A stretch of 42,208 bases of DNA from Akkermansia muciniphila (lineage in GTDB: Bacteria; Verrucomicrobiota; Verrucomicrobiia; Verrucomicrobiales; DEV007), in assembly GCA_945883495.1 (NCBI GenBank), contig CAMCXS010000054.1, forward strand, positions 1 through 42,208, in the 5' to 3' direction. Of this stretch, positions 26,864 through 33,855 are shown in pieces. Each line of letters starts with the position of its first letter. Within the stretch, counting starts at the first letter, position 1. The notes below the pieces were generated by a model. That model made no database searches. It was not told the origin of the DNA and saw only the letters and a program-made list of their open reading frames with translations. The position numbers and the translations under genes were made by a program.

Positions 26864-26894
26864 CGCTGAGTCAGTTAAAAGAAACAGTTCACAT

Positions 26895-27101
26895 ATGGAT
26901 TCCGGGGATACGGCTGCCTACTACTGGGTGCATCAAGCGTTGGCCAGCGTCATTTGGGGCGTCGGTTTCTTCCTAATTGGGCTTTGCGTGGCCGCTCTGC
27001 TTTGGGGCGGAGCTCGCCGCCGGGCCAACGCGCAACGCACCAGCAATCAAAAGCTTCTGGCGGAGTGCCAGCGAATTGAGCGCGCCAATGCCCTGAATTG
27101 A
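26895..27101 (+). CDS. Small single-span membrane protein
   Basis: A 68-residue protein with one membrane span (IWGVGFFLIGLCVAALLWGG, about residues 20-39) and a basic, helical C-terminal tail (ARRRANAQRTSNQKLLAECQ) that could form a coiled coil. It starts at ATG 26895, 31 bases after the BON/OmpA gene, and ends nine bases before the next gene. The position suggests a partner of the large envelope protein. No family recognised. Confidence 0.7.
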   Translation: MDSGDTAAYYWVHQALASVIWGVGFFLIGLCVAALLWGGARRRANAQRTSNQKLLAECQRIERANALN

Positions 27102-27110
27102 TCCGAACTC

Positions 27111-27515
27111 ATGGAAACCATCAACAACATCCTGTTTTTGGCCCTCCACTCCGCCGTTCCCTGGCTGGCGGCGGCGTTCTTTGCCTTGCTGGGGCTCTGG
27201 TTCGGGTACGTCCTTTGGTTCGATTGGGTCCGCCAACTCCGTCCTCTCCGCGCGGAACACCGGGAGCTTACCCGGCGGCTGGAAGGATTGAACGCCGTGG
27301 CAGGTTCCTCTCTGCTGCCCGAAGTTCTGGAAGTCAGTTCTGAAGATCGCTCGCCGGGAACTCTGGCCGCCGAGTTTTGGCCGGTCCCCGAGAAAGCTCC
27401 GGACGCCACCGTCGTCACTGGCGAAGTGGTGCCCGACAAGGTTCGTCAAGCGGCCGCGATGCTGGTGGGAATTCCTCTCGGCCCCGATCCCGGAAGTGGC
27501 GAGACAGACGCCTGA
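27111..27515 (+). CDS. Membrane-anchored hypothetical protein
   Basis: A 134-residue protein with one N-terminal span (VPWLAAAFFALLGLWFGYVLW, about residues 16-36), a short helical segment (LRAEHRELTRRLEGL) and a Pro/acid-rich tail to the end. Its topology, short span then charged helix, mirrors the gene just upstream, so the two may pair. It is third in the operon with the BON/OmpA protein and sits five bases before the methyltransferase gene. Function unknown. Confidence 0.7.
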   Translation: METINNILFLALHSAVPWLAAAFFALLGLWFGYVLWFDWVRQLRPLRAEHRELTRRLEGLNAVAGSSLLPEVLEVSSEDRSPGTLAAEFWPVPEKAPDATVVTGEVVPDKVRQAAAMLVGIPLGPDPGSGETDA

Positions 27516-27520
27516 GCCGG

Positions 27521-28531
27521 ATGGAGTTGTCATTTGTTTACGCGGTTTGCCGCAAGGGCTCCGAGCCGTTTCTTAAAGCGGAAATGGCGCAACGTCACGG
27601 GGACCGTTTTGTGCCTGCCTTCATGCGCCCGCAGCTCGTCACGTGGAAAGCGAGCGCGCCGTTGCCCGGGGATTTTTGCCCAGGATTTTCCTTTGCTCGC
27701 AACTGGGGCTTTTCGCTCGGCTTGGTTCCCGAGCTTGGCGCGATCGGGAAACGGTGGAGCGAGCGGATGGGCGATGCGGGCGGAGGTCCGGCTCGTTGGG
27801 ATGTTTACCCCCGCCAGGTACCAGACGAGGGTGTGGCGAGTGAAGTTTGGGCTGATTTGATGCAGATGCGGGACCAACTGCCGGTCGTCGGGGATAACCC
27901 GTGGATTGGAGAAGTGATCGCCGGCGCTCCGGACGAACCGATGCTCCTCGGGGCGCGACCTCTTGCTGGCCTGGGACCGGTCAGTCTAGGTGGCATCGCC
28001 CGAGTGACGCTGCCCCCGGATTCGCCTTCCCGCGCCTGGCTCAAGGTGGAGCAAGCGCTCGCCTGGGCTGGTTGGGATCAGGAGGCCTTCTGGCTCGGAA
28101 AAACCGCACTCGAACTCGGGAGCGCCCCGGGCGGCATTTCCTTGGCCCTGGTGCGTCGTGGACTTCAGGTGGAAGCCATCGACCCGGCCCCGATGCATCC
28201 CTCGGTGCTCGTCGAGACGGGCCCTGGGGGCGCCAAGGTGCATCATCGGCAGCAACCGATCGGGAGTCTCAACCGGGAAAGCTGGGTTAGGCCTGTCGAT
28301 CTTCTGGTGTCAGACATGAACCTGGCGCCGCCTGCAGTGATCCGTTATTTGGAACGGCTTCAACCCTGCGTCCGGGCTCCGCGATGGATCGTCACGCTGA
28401 AGCTGAACGACGCCATGATGGTGTCGCGGCTGCCAGATTTCCGGGAACGCCTTGGCCGCACTGCCCCTGCACCGCTGCGAGTGGTGCAACTTGCCGCCAA
28501 TCGCCAAGAAGTGACGGTAATCGCGGGGTAA
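27521..28531 (+). CDS. RlmM-like 23S rRNA 2'-O-methyltransferase
   Basis: Predicted S-adenosylmethionine-dependent RNA 2'-O-ribose methyltransferase of 336 residues. The N-terminal half looks like the THUMP-containing region of RlmM; the C-terminal half is an FtsJ/RrmJ Rossmann domain. The SAM loop reads ALELGSAPGGISLALVRRG, then VEAIDPAPM. The catalytic K-D-K-E tetrad is visible: Lys in WLKVEQALAW, Asp in LVSDMNL, Lys in VTLKLND, Glu in RQEVTVIAG. In E. coli RlmM modifies C2498 of 23S rRNA; the same target is likely but not proven here. The ATG at 27521 is chosen because upstream sequence overlaps the preceding gene. Confidence 0.85.
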   Translation: MELSFVYAVCRKGSEPFLKAEMAQRHGDRFVPAFMRPQLVTWKASAPLPGDFCPGFSFARNWGFSLGLVPELGAIGKRWSERMGDAGGGPARWDVYPRQVPDEGVASEVWADLMQMRDQLPVVGDNPWIGEVIAGAPDEPMLLGARPLAGLGPVSLGGIARVTLPPDSPSRAWLKVEQALAWAGWDQEAFWLGKTALELGSAPGGISLALVRRGLQVEAIDPAPMHPSVLVETGPGGAKVHHRQQPIGSLNRESWVRPVDLLVSDMNLAPPAVIRYLERLQPCVRAPRWIVTLKLNDAMMVSRLPDFRERLGRTAPAPLRVVQLAANRQEVTVIAG

Positions 28532-28566
28532 GCGCGCCCCAGAGCTCACCTTCACCAGAGTGTCCA

Positions 28567-28601
28567 CGAAAAAGGTCTGGAAGGGAGCCCTTCCAGACCT
28601 T
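28567..28601 (-). terminator. Intrinsic terminator of the cytochrome peroxidase gene
   Basis: A perfect 13-bp stem (28572-28584 with 28589-28601; arm AAGGTCTGGAAGG) and a 4-base loop. On the minus strand it is followed by a T run (TTTTTC), so it serves the gene whose stop is at 28631. There is no T run on the plus side for the methyltransferase gene. Confidence 0.85.
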
Positions 28602-28630
28602 GCCGAGTCAAGCGTTGTCAGGCGCCGGTC

Positions 28631-30874
28631 TCAGAGACCATCCGCCGTGGGGACTCCTTTCGCATCCAGCAGAGAGCCTCCGAGGAACGGCTTCAGCGGA
28701 GTGGCTGTTCCTTTCGCGCCCACTGCGGGGATTTGCTGAATGGTGGTCTTGGCCGCTCCTCGGTTGGCGCGGTCGGGCGTAACGGAAGTTGGCCCGCCAT
28801 CATGACCGTGGGGCAGGTTGAGCGAGGGGTGATCGAAGGGGGCGCGTTCGTAGGCCACACGGGGGTCGGTGAGAGCCCGCATGAACGCAGCGAGAGCGCG
28901 GGTGTTGGCCTGATTGCCATTCAATTCCTTCAGCCGTTCGATGTCTCGGTCAAAGGGGAAGCCGTCCCGCTTGTTGAGACCGACGAAATCGGATCCCCGG
29001 GCATAGAATTGCACCACTTGCTCCAAGGTCAGCGTTCCGCCATTATGGAAGTAAGGACCGGTGAGGTCGATGTTCCGCAGCCCAGGGGTTTTGAAGGCGC
29101 CCATCACGGCCGTACGTTCACCTGGCTGCGGCGGAGTGCCGGGATCGACTTCGTACTTCGACGAATCCATCAAGCCGCTCTCTTTGTCGACGATCTTTGA
29201 GCCGGAAACTTGGGCGGAGAATGAAAGCGGGTTGCCGAATGGGTCCGTGCCGCCGACGCCGATATCCTCTTGGACGGGGCGGACGTTGATGTTGTAGAAA
29301 CCATTGTCATAGAGGGCCGCTTCCTTGTCGCCCATGACCATTCTCTCGATCAGTTCAAGTTGACTCAGAGAGCCGCTATGTTGGAGCTGGCTTACCGCCG
29401 CCTGGGTGAACTCTGGGCCATGGTGGCACGCCGCGCATTTTCCTTGGTGCAAGAATAACGACAGGCCGCGGCGCTCCGTGGCAGTGAGTGCGCTATTGTT
29501 GCCCTCCATGAATCGGTCGAATGGCGTGTGATCCGAGACCAAAGTGCTCTCGTAGAGCAGGATCGAAAGGCCCCAGAAGAGGGAGAAGTTCGCCTCCATT
29601 TGAGAGTAGGCGGTTCCATCGATCTGGACGGGCGTTCCAGGGGCGTTCCACCATTGGTTCTCGAACGATTCGGAAATCAAAGCGGCGTAGGTGCTCTTCA
29701 AACCCTGACCGGTGGGATTTGCCAGCTTGCCGAGGACGCTATCCGTGGGGCTGACGGTCTGAACGCCAAGGGGGACGCTGTTCAGGAGCTTGCGGGCGAT
29801 GTGGTGAAATTGGCGGCCATGCGCCGACATCTCCAGGACGCTTCCCACTGGGCCGACGGCTTGAGAGGCCAGACTGGCGTTGTCCAGGAGGATTGACTCC
29901 GCCTTCAGAGCTCCGCCAGTGAAGCTGAATACCTTTGCGTCCTTGTCCCGCGGACCGAAGGGATTCCGGCCGTTGAAGTAGGCATTCGCTCGACCGTCCC
30001 AGAAGTTGCGGTGGTTGAAGACCGCATTGATCACGGTCGGGGTGTTGCGGGGCTCCACCCGGCGTGTCGCGAGATTGACCCGGCCGGAAGCGATGAAGAA
30101 GCCGAGGCTATCCGGAGTGACCACCGTATTGGATTCTCTTCGGGCCATCGCGTTGAGGAGAACACTCGGGGTCGGCCGGTTGAGCAGCTTCGTGGGGGTG
30201 CTCAGGCTCACGTTGGGGCTATATCCCGTCAGGGAAGCGCCTCCCAGTTGTCGAATGAAGTGAATGTCCTGCGTAGTCCGGGGAGCCAGTGAGCTCAGGC
30301 CCGCTTGGCCAGGAAACTTCAGATTGAGGACGCCTGCGGAGGAGCAGACATCATCCGTATCGCTCGCTACATTGTCTCCAAGCTTGCTGCTGGTGGCATC
30401 CTTCTTGCGGTGAAACGGGAAATCTTCCCGCGTCATGGTGTAATTCGGGCCGCCGCTCCCGGGTTTCGAGGCAAAGAAGTCGAAGGTTCCGTTTCCACCG
30501 ATGAACCCCGGAGACACTTGGTTCTTGGCCCGGGGATCGGCGCCTGCGTGGAAGTGGCAGCTTGCGCACGCCATGCCATCCGAGCCTGCTTGTTCATCCC
30601 AGAAGAGAGCCTTGCCCAAACGGATCGCCGCTGCCCGGTCCTTCACGTAGAGCGCTAGTTCCGAGGGGAGCGGAACAGGGACGGACTTAAGGGAGCCAAG
30701 GTCGTGGGACCGGGCCTCCTCGCGCAGTCCATCTGGATCCGCGACCGGATCCACCGGGAGAACTTCGACGGGTTCCACCTCTTGAGCGGAGCTCCAGCTC
30801 GGGATGGTCAGGAGACTGGCAGCAAGGAGGCAGGAGAACCGCCATCGGGTTTGGCTTTGAGTATATAGTTTCAT
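28631..30874 (-). CDS. Large dihaem cytochrome c peroxidase/MauG-like protein
   Basis: Exported 747-residue dihaem protein. Signal peptide about residues 1-30 (FSCLLAASLLTIPSWSSAQ). Haem sites: CASCH at 103-107 and CAACH at 480-484. Family blocks are present around RNTPTVINAVFNHRNFWDGRA (two stretches near 277-295) and KTPGLRNIDLTGPYFHNGG near the C-terminal end. Bacterial CcpA enzymes are about 330 residues, so this belongs to the long-insert branch, whose substrate is mostly unknown. It could reduce peroxide or oxidise a protein or metal. It is divergent, across 89 bases, from the exported-protein genes of the locus, and next to a multicopper oxidase gene set. Confidence 0.9.
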   Translation of the reverse strand: MKLYTQSQTRWRFSCLLAASLLTIPSWSSAQEVEPVEVLPVDPVADPDGLREEARSHDLGSLKSVPVPLPSELALYVKDRAAAIRLGKALFWDEQAGSDGMACASCHFHAGADPRAKNQVSPGFIGGNGTFDFFASKPGSGGPNYTMTREDFPFHRKKDATSSKLGDNVASDTDDVCSSAGVLNLKFPGQAGLSSLAPRTTQDIHFIRQLGGASLTGYSPNVSLSTPTKLLNRPTPSVLLNAMARRESNTVVTPDSLGFFIASGRVNLATRRVEPRNTPTVINAVFNHRNFWDGRANAYFNGRNPFGPRDKDAKVFSFTGGALKAESILLDNASLASQAVGPVGSVLEMSAHGRQFHHIARKLLNSVPLGVQTVSPTDSVLGKLANPTGQGLKSTYAALISESFENQWWNAPGTPVQIDGTAYSQMEANFSLFWGLSILLYESTLVSDHTPFDRFMEGNNSALTATERRGLSLFLHQGKCAACHHGPEFTQAAVSQLQHSGSLSQLELIERMVMGDKEAALYDNGFYNINVRPVQEDIGVGGTDPFGNPLSFSAQVSGSKIVDKESGLMDSSKYEVDPGTPPQPGERTAVMGAFKTPGLRNIDLTGPYFHNGGTLTLEQVVQFYARGSDFVGLNKRDGFPFDRDIERLKELNGNQANTRALAAFMRALTDPRVAYERAPFDHPSLNLPHGHDGGPTSVTPDRANRGAAKTTIQQIPAVGAKGTATPLKPFLGGSLLDAKGVPTADGL

Positions 30875-30963
30875 TTTGAGTAATTATGCAGCAAATCGTA
30901 TACGTTAGCACTAAATATGTAAATGAACTTGATTGCAAGCTCGTCCTAAAATAAAATACCATA

Positions 30964-31416
30964 ATGAATAGAGGTGTGAGAATTTCGGCGATAGGTCTTT
31001 CCGCCTTGTGGTTCGGGCTGGGGGTTCAGGCTCTCGCCTCTCCGGGCTGGGGCGTCCCTCCGGCCCCCGATGCTGCGAACAGGAGCGCCACTTCGCCTTC
31101 CACTCGCTATGCGTTGGCTGGGATTGGCTCCGTGGGGGGCAATCCATTCGTGGTGTTGCTGGATCGGGTTCGGGGCGTTCCGATCGTTCTCGATTCGCAG
31201 GCTTCGCCGGAAGATCGCATCGCGCTCGAGCTGGTCGGAAGAGGCTACATCCGCGTGCGGATCGGCGGACAGGGTCATGAGTTCGCGTTCACGAGGGGCA
31301 GCGGGAGTCTAGAGCCTGAGATGGAGGCGGCAGCTGCCTCCATGATTTCCATCCACTTGAAGCGCCAAGGCGAGCGCAGTCGCGCGCTTTCAAATCATGA
31401 TACTTATAGAAAATGA
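30964..31416 (+). CDS. Small exported protein, GspC/PilP-like pattern
   Basis: Unrecognised 150-residue exported protein. Signal peptide about residues 1-26 (ISAIGLSALWFGLGVQALA). The body, YALAGIGSVGGNPFVVLLDR, then GVPIVLDSQ, LELVGRGYIRVRIGGQGHEF, resembles the beta-fold of GspC/PilP-type periplasmic domains, where a short repeated strand pattern binds partners. A similar arrangement (LxGxGxxxG..., DRxxG, LELV, IxVxG) occurs in the protein at 37325-37975. The last residues come from AT-rich DNA. Function unknown; likely an assembly or scaffold component of this locus. Confidence 0.65.
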   Translation: MNRGVRISAIGLSALWFGLGVQALASPGWGVPPAPDAANRSATSPSTRYALAGIGSVGGNPFVVLLDRVRGVPIVLDSQASPEDRIALELVGRGYIRVRIGGQGHEFAFTRGSGSLEPEMEAAAASMISIHLKRQGERSRALSNHDTYRK

Positions 31417-31488
31417 GTATTTATATAACTGTATATTACGAATCTGTGAAGTATATGGAGAGCGCAGATTATTCTGCTGCAAAACACA

Positions 31489-32241
31489 ATGAAAAAAAAT
31501 AAGCTAGTATTGGTGGCTGCTTTCGCGGTCGTGTCGTCTTCTCAGAATCTCGCTGCGCAATCCGCCCAGCTCTTCTCTGATGTCAATCTCCGCAACACCA
31601 GCGCCACGGCTCTGGATGCCGCGCGGGTTCAAGTCGCTTCTTTTCATGCTCCCACCGCTAACGCGGCTGGGGGAGATGTCGCCATCGTGGTGGATGCGGA
31701 GGATGCGACCGTCTTCGGGGCGGATCAGGGGTCCCGCACCTTGTTCGGGTCGGTGGATCTTCGGGGCTCTACCTCCGGTGCCGTGGCGATCAGCGTGACG
31801 GCCCACAACGTGCTCTTCGGAGCGACGGACGGCTCTCGAGTCGCCGTGGCCTCCGTCGTCAGCGGCCAGGCCAATCGGTTTGCCGGGGAGGTCGATGAAG
31901 ACGCTTCGGACAGCACCGACGCGACTAGCTTGACGGGAAGCTACGAGGGGCAGGTGGCTCTCGAAGACGTTGAGGCCGTGGCGGATGGTGCATCGGTGAT
32001 CCAAGTCGGCGGGATGGACCTGCTCGGCAGCTTTGGCGGGCAAGTTCAGGAGACCCTGGACGTGCGTAACGCGGAGTTGATCGCCACGAACGAGTCGGTG
32101 GTCCGGCTTGGAGGAGTGTCGATTAAGGGAAGTTTCGCCACCACTCGTGTGAGCCAAACCACCATCATCAACAACCTTTTGGCGATGGCCGACAACCGTG
32201 CCTCGGTTGCGGTCGGTGGGGCGCACCTGGGCCGCCGTTAA
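31489..32241 (+). CDS. Secreted repeat protein, possible fibre subunit
   Basis: A 250-residue exported protein with signal peptide (KLVLVAAFAVVSSSQNLAAQ). The mature part is built from about 35-residue imperfect repeats, each like: small/polar-SV-x-VGG-hydrophobic-D/S-L-x-GS-F-x-G-x-V, then a V-x-N-x-L-x-A strand and T/A-D-N. Clear copies start near residues 166 (GASVIQVGGMDLLGSFGG), 201 (SVVRLGGVSIKGSFATT) and 236 (RASVAVGGAHLG); earlier copies are weaker. It has no Cys and is rich in Ser, Val, Ala, Gly and Asn, as expected for a beta-solenoid or amyloid-type fibre. The repeats do not match curlin CsgA. No family recognised. Confidence 0.65.
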   Translation: MKKNKLVLVAAFAVVSSSQNLAAQSAQLFSDVNLRNTSATALDAARVQVASFHAPTANAAGGDVAIVVDAEDATVFGADQGSRTLFGSVDLRGSTSGAVAISVTAHNVLFGATDGSRVAVASVVSGQANRFAGEVDEDASDSTDATSLTGSYEGQVALEDVEAVADGASVIQVGGMDLLGSFGGQVQETLDVRNAELIATNESVVRLGGVSIKGSFATTRVSQTTIINNLLAMADNRASVAVGGAHLGRR

Positions 32242-32268
32242 TCCAATCAAGCTGGTTCGATGATTGAA

Positions 32269-32300
32269 ACAAGCCCGCCGGGAGGCGGGCTTGTCTTCTT
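32269..32300 (+). terminator. Intrinsic terminator after the repeat protein
   Basis: A perfect 11-bp stem, ACAAGCCCGCC (32269-32279) with GGCGGGCTTGT (32284-32294), a 4-base loop and CTTCTT downstream. It lies 27 bases after the stop of the repeat-protein gene and separates it from the next small gene. Confidence 0.75.
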
Positions 32301-32314
32301 AAAGCGGCAACGTC

Positions 32315-32821
32315 ATGATCCATCGGCTGATTGCGGGAGTGGTCCTCTGTTTGCTTTGCGGGCGGGGGGAAGTTTCGGCTGGCTCCCTGTTGGGGAACGC
32401 TGGCGCGGGAAAAAGTCCTTCCGTGTTCGTGCAAACCACCAAGGTGAAGAACCGGGCCCGGAGTCTGGCGGGGGAGTTGTCTGGTAGTGCGACGCGGTAC
32501 TGGGCGGTGACGGACGTGGATCTCCAGGGGGCGAAGAGTCGTGCCGAGAAATTGGCCCGCCTTACGCCGCCTCCGGTACACGCGAGAGACGGAGTCCGCC
32601 GCTACTCAGCCGTGATCGACACCAGGAACCCTCTCTTCCTCGATTTGGCCCGCCAGGAGTTGGTTCGGGTGGGAACGGTCGAGGTACAGCGAGGCGCGGC
32701 GCGCCTTGAGGTCACCACAATCATCGAAAATGCAGCTATATACTCAACAAGAAATAAAAATACTCAAAACGCATCCACGATGCGGCCAAACCTCGTAAAG
32801 ACGACAAATATTTTGCGATAA
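32315..32821 (+). CDS. Exported hypothetical protein with AT-rich 3' end
   Basis: Unrecognised 168-residue exported protein. Signal peptide about residues 1-22 (RLIAGVVLCLLCGRGEVSA). The middle is polar with an alpha/beta look (RYWAVTDVDLQGAKSRAEKL, VRRYSAVIDTRNPLFLDL, RVGTVEVQRGAARLEVTTI). The last 30 residues switch to Asn/Thr/Lys-rich sequence (IYSTRNKNTQNASTMRPN), matching an abrupt drop in GC, so the true C-terminus may have been altered by truncation or insertion. It starts right after the terminator of the repeat-protein gene and ends 32 bases before the DUF5666-like gene. Confidence 0.55.
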   Translation: MIHRLIAGVVLCLLCGRGEVSAGSLLGNAGAGKSPSVFVQTTKVKNRARSLAGELSGSATRYWAVTDVDLQGAKSRAEKLARLTPPPVHARDGVRRYSAVIDTRNPLFLDLARQELVRVGTVEVQRGAARLEVTTIIENAAIYSTRNKNTQNASTMRPNLVKTTNILR

Positions 32822-32853
32822 TTCAATTTGAATAAATAAAAGAACAATATATT

Positions 32854-33744
32854 ATGAAAATTATGAAGATGTTCTGTATGTCATTCGGCTGGGCCTTGGC
32901 GCTCGGATTTGTTCACGCCCAAACCGTGGCGCCGGCTGCTCTGGAGGGTCCCATCTCTTCCATCCAACAGGCAGGCGCCAATGTGAATGTGGTGGTGATG
33001 GGAATCACTGTGCGGGTTCGCCCAGCCACGGTCATCACCACGCCCACCGCGACCTTGACCCTCGCGCAGCTTCTGGACACTACGCCGCTTCCGGGTCGCT
33101 CGGAGGCCGGTTTCGTGGGCGGCACCGCGATCGTGGAAGGCAATACCACGGCGGCTGGCGTCGTGATCGCGGACACCCTCTTCGTCGAACCGGCGGAGAA
33201 CGTGGTGATTGGCATTGTCACCGAAAATTCCGCTGGTGTGCTCAAGGTGAACGGAATGGCGGTGACCATGCTGGCTGACACGAGAATTCCTGCCGAGCCC
33301 CTGCGCAACGATCTTGGATTCGAGATCGCTCGCGAGGCTATCACCGTGGGAACTATCGTTGCCCTGGAAGGCTACTACAGTGCGAGCAGTCAAGCACTCC
33401 AGGCTTTCATCCTGGAGGCAACCGGCATTCCCGCTCTGAACCCCGGGCTGCAAGTGTCCATTCTGCGTGCCCAAGGACGAGCTGACCGTGGAGAACTCGA
33501 GGTCCGTGGAGGTGTTTCTGGCGTTCCCGCCGGCGCTACCGTGGCCGTGCAAATCCGTGCGCCTCGCGCCAACGGGACCAGCCGGTTGCTGGGCACAGTA
33601 ACGGCCGTGGCCGACGTGCTGGCGGGCACCTATACCTATCGCTTCCGGGCCCAAGGCATCACACCGTTCCCCGCGAATATCTTCGCTCGGATCGTGCGTG
33701 CCGGCGAAACCGCCGAATCCGCCACCACGGAAGTCAGCCTGTAA
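32854..33744 (+). CDS. Exported DUF5666-like beta-rich protein
   Basis: A 296-residue exported protein with signal peptide (MFCMSFGWALALGFVHAQ). The body carries two copies of a DUF5666-like strand pattern: EGPISSIQQAGANVNVVVMG with VRVRPATVITTP, and later IGIVTENSAGVLKVNGMAV with ADTRIP, separated by the phrase GGTAIVEGNTTAAGVVIAD. The C-terminal third (LEVRGGVSGVPAGATVAVQI to the end) looks like an Ig-like or fibronectin-like beta domain. No catalytic residues are seen, so a structural or binding role is likely. A terminator follows, placing it in its own transcript or at the end of one starting at 32315. Confidence 0.7.
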   Translation: MKIMKMFCMSFGWALALGFVHAQTVAPAALEGPISSIQQAGANVNVVVMGITVRVRPATVITTPTATLTLAQLLDTTPLPGRSEAGFVGGTAIVEGNTTAAGVVIADTLFVEPAENVVIGIVTENSAGVLKVNGMAVTMLADTRIPAEPLRNDLGFEIAREAITVGTIVALEGYYSASSQALQAFILEATGIPALNPGLQVSILRAQGRADRGELEVRGGVSGVPAGATVAVQIRAPRANGTSRLLGTVTAVADVLAGTYTYRFRAQGITPFPANIFARIVRAGETAESATTEVSL

Positions 33745-33756
33745 TCTCTTCATGTT

Positions 33757-33797
33757 CCGGGGCCTCGATAACTTGAGTCGAGGTCCCGGTTCCTTTT
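33757..33797 (+). terminator. Intrinsic terminator after the DUF5666-like gene
   Basis: A 12-bp stem, CCGGGGCCTCGA (33757-33768) with TCGAGGTCCCGG (33778-33789, one G-U pair), a 9-base loop and TTCCTTTTG after it. It separates the DUF5666-like gene from the multicopper oxidase operon. Confidence 0.8.
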
Positions 33798-33855
33798 GTC
33801 AGCCTCTCTCCTTACCTAAATCCATCCTAGTTATCACGAAATACAGAGCATCGTC

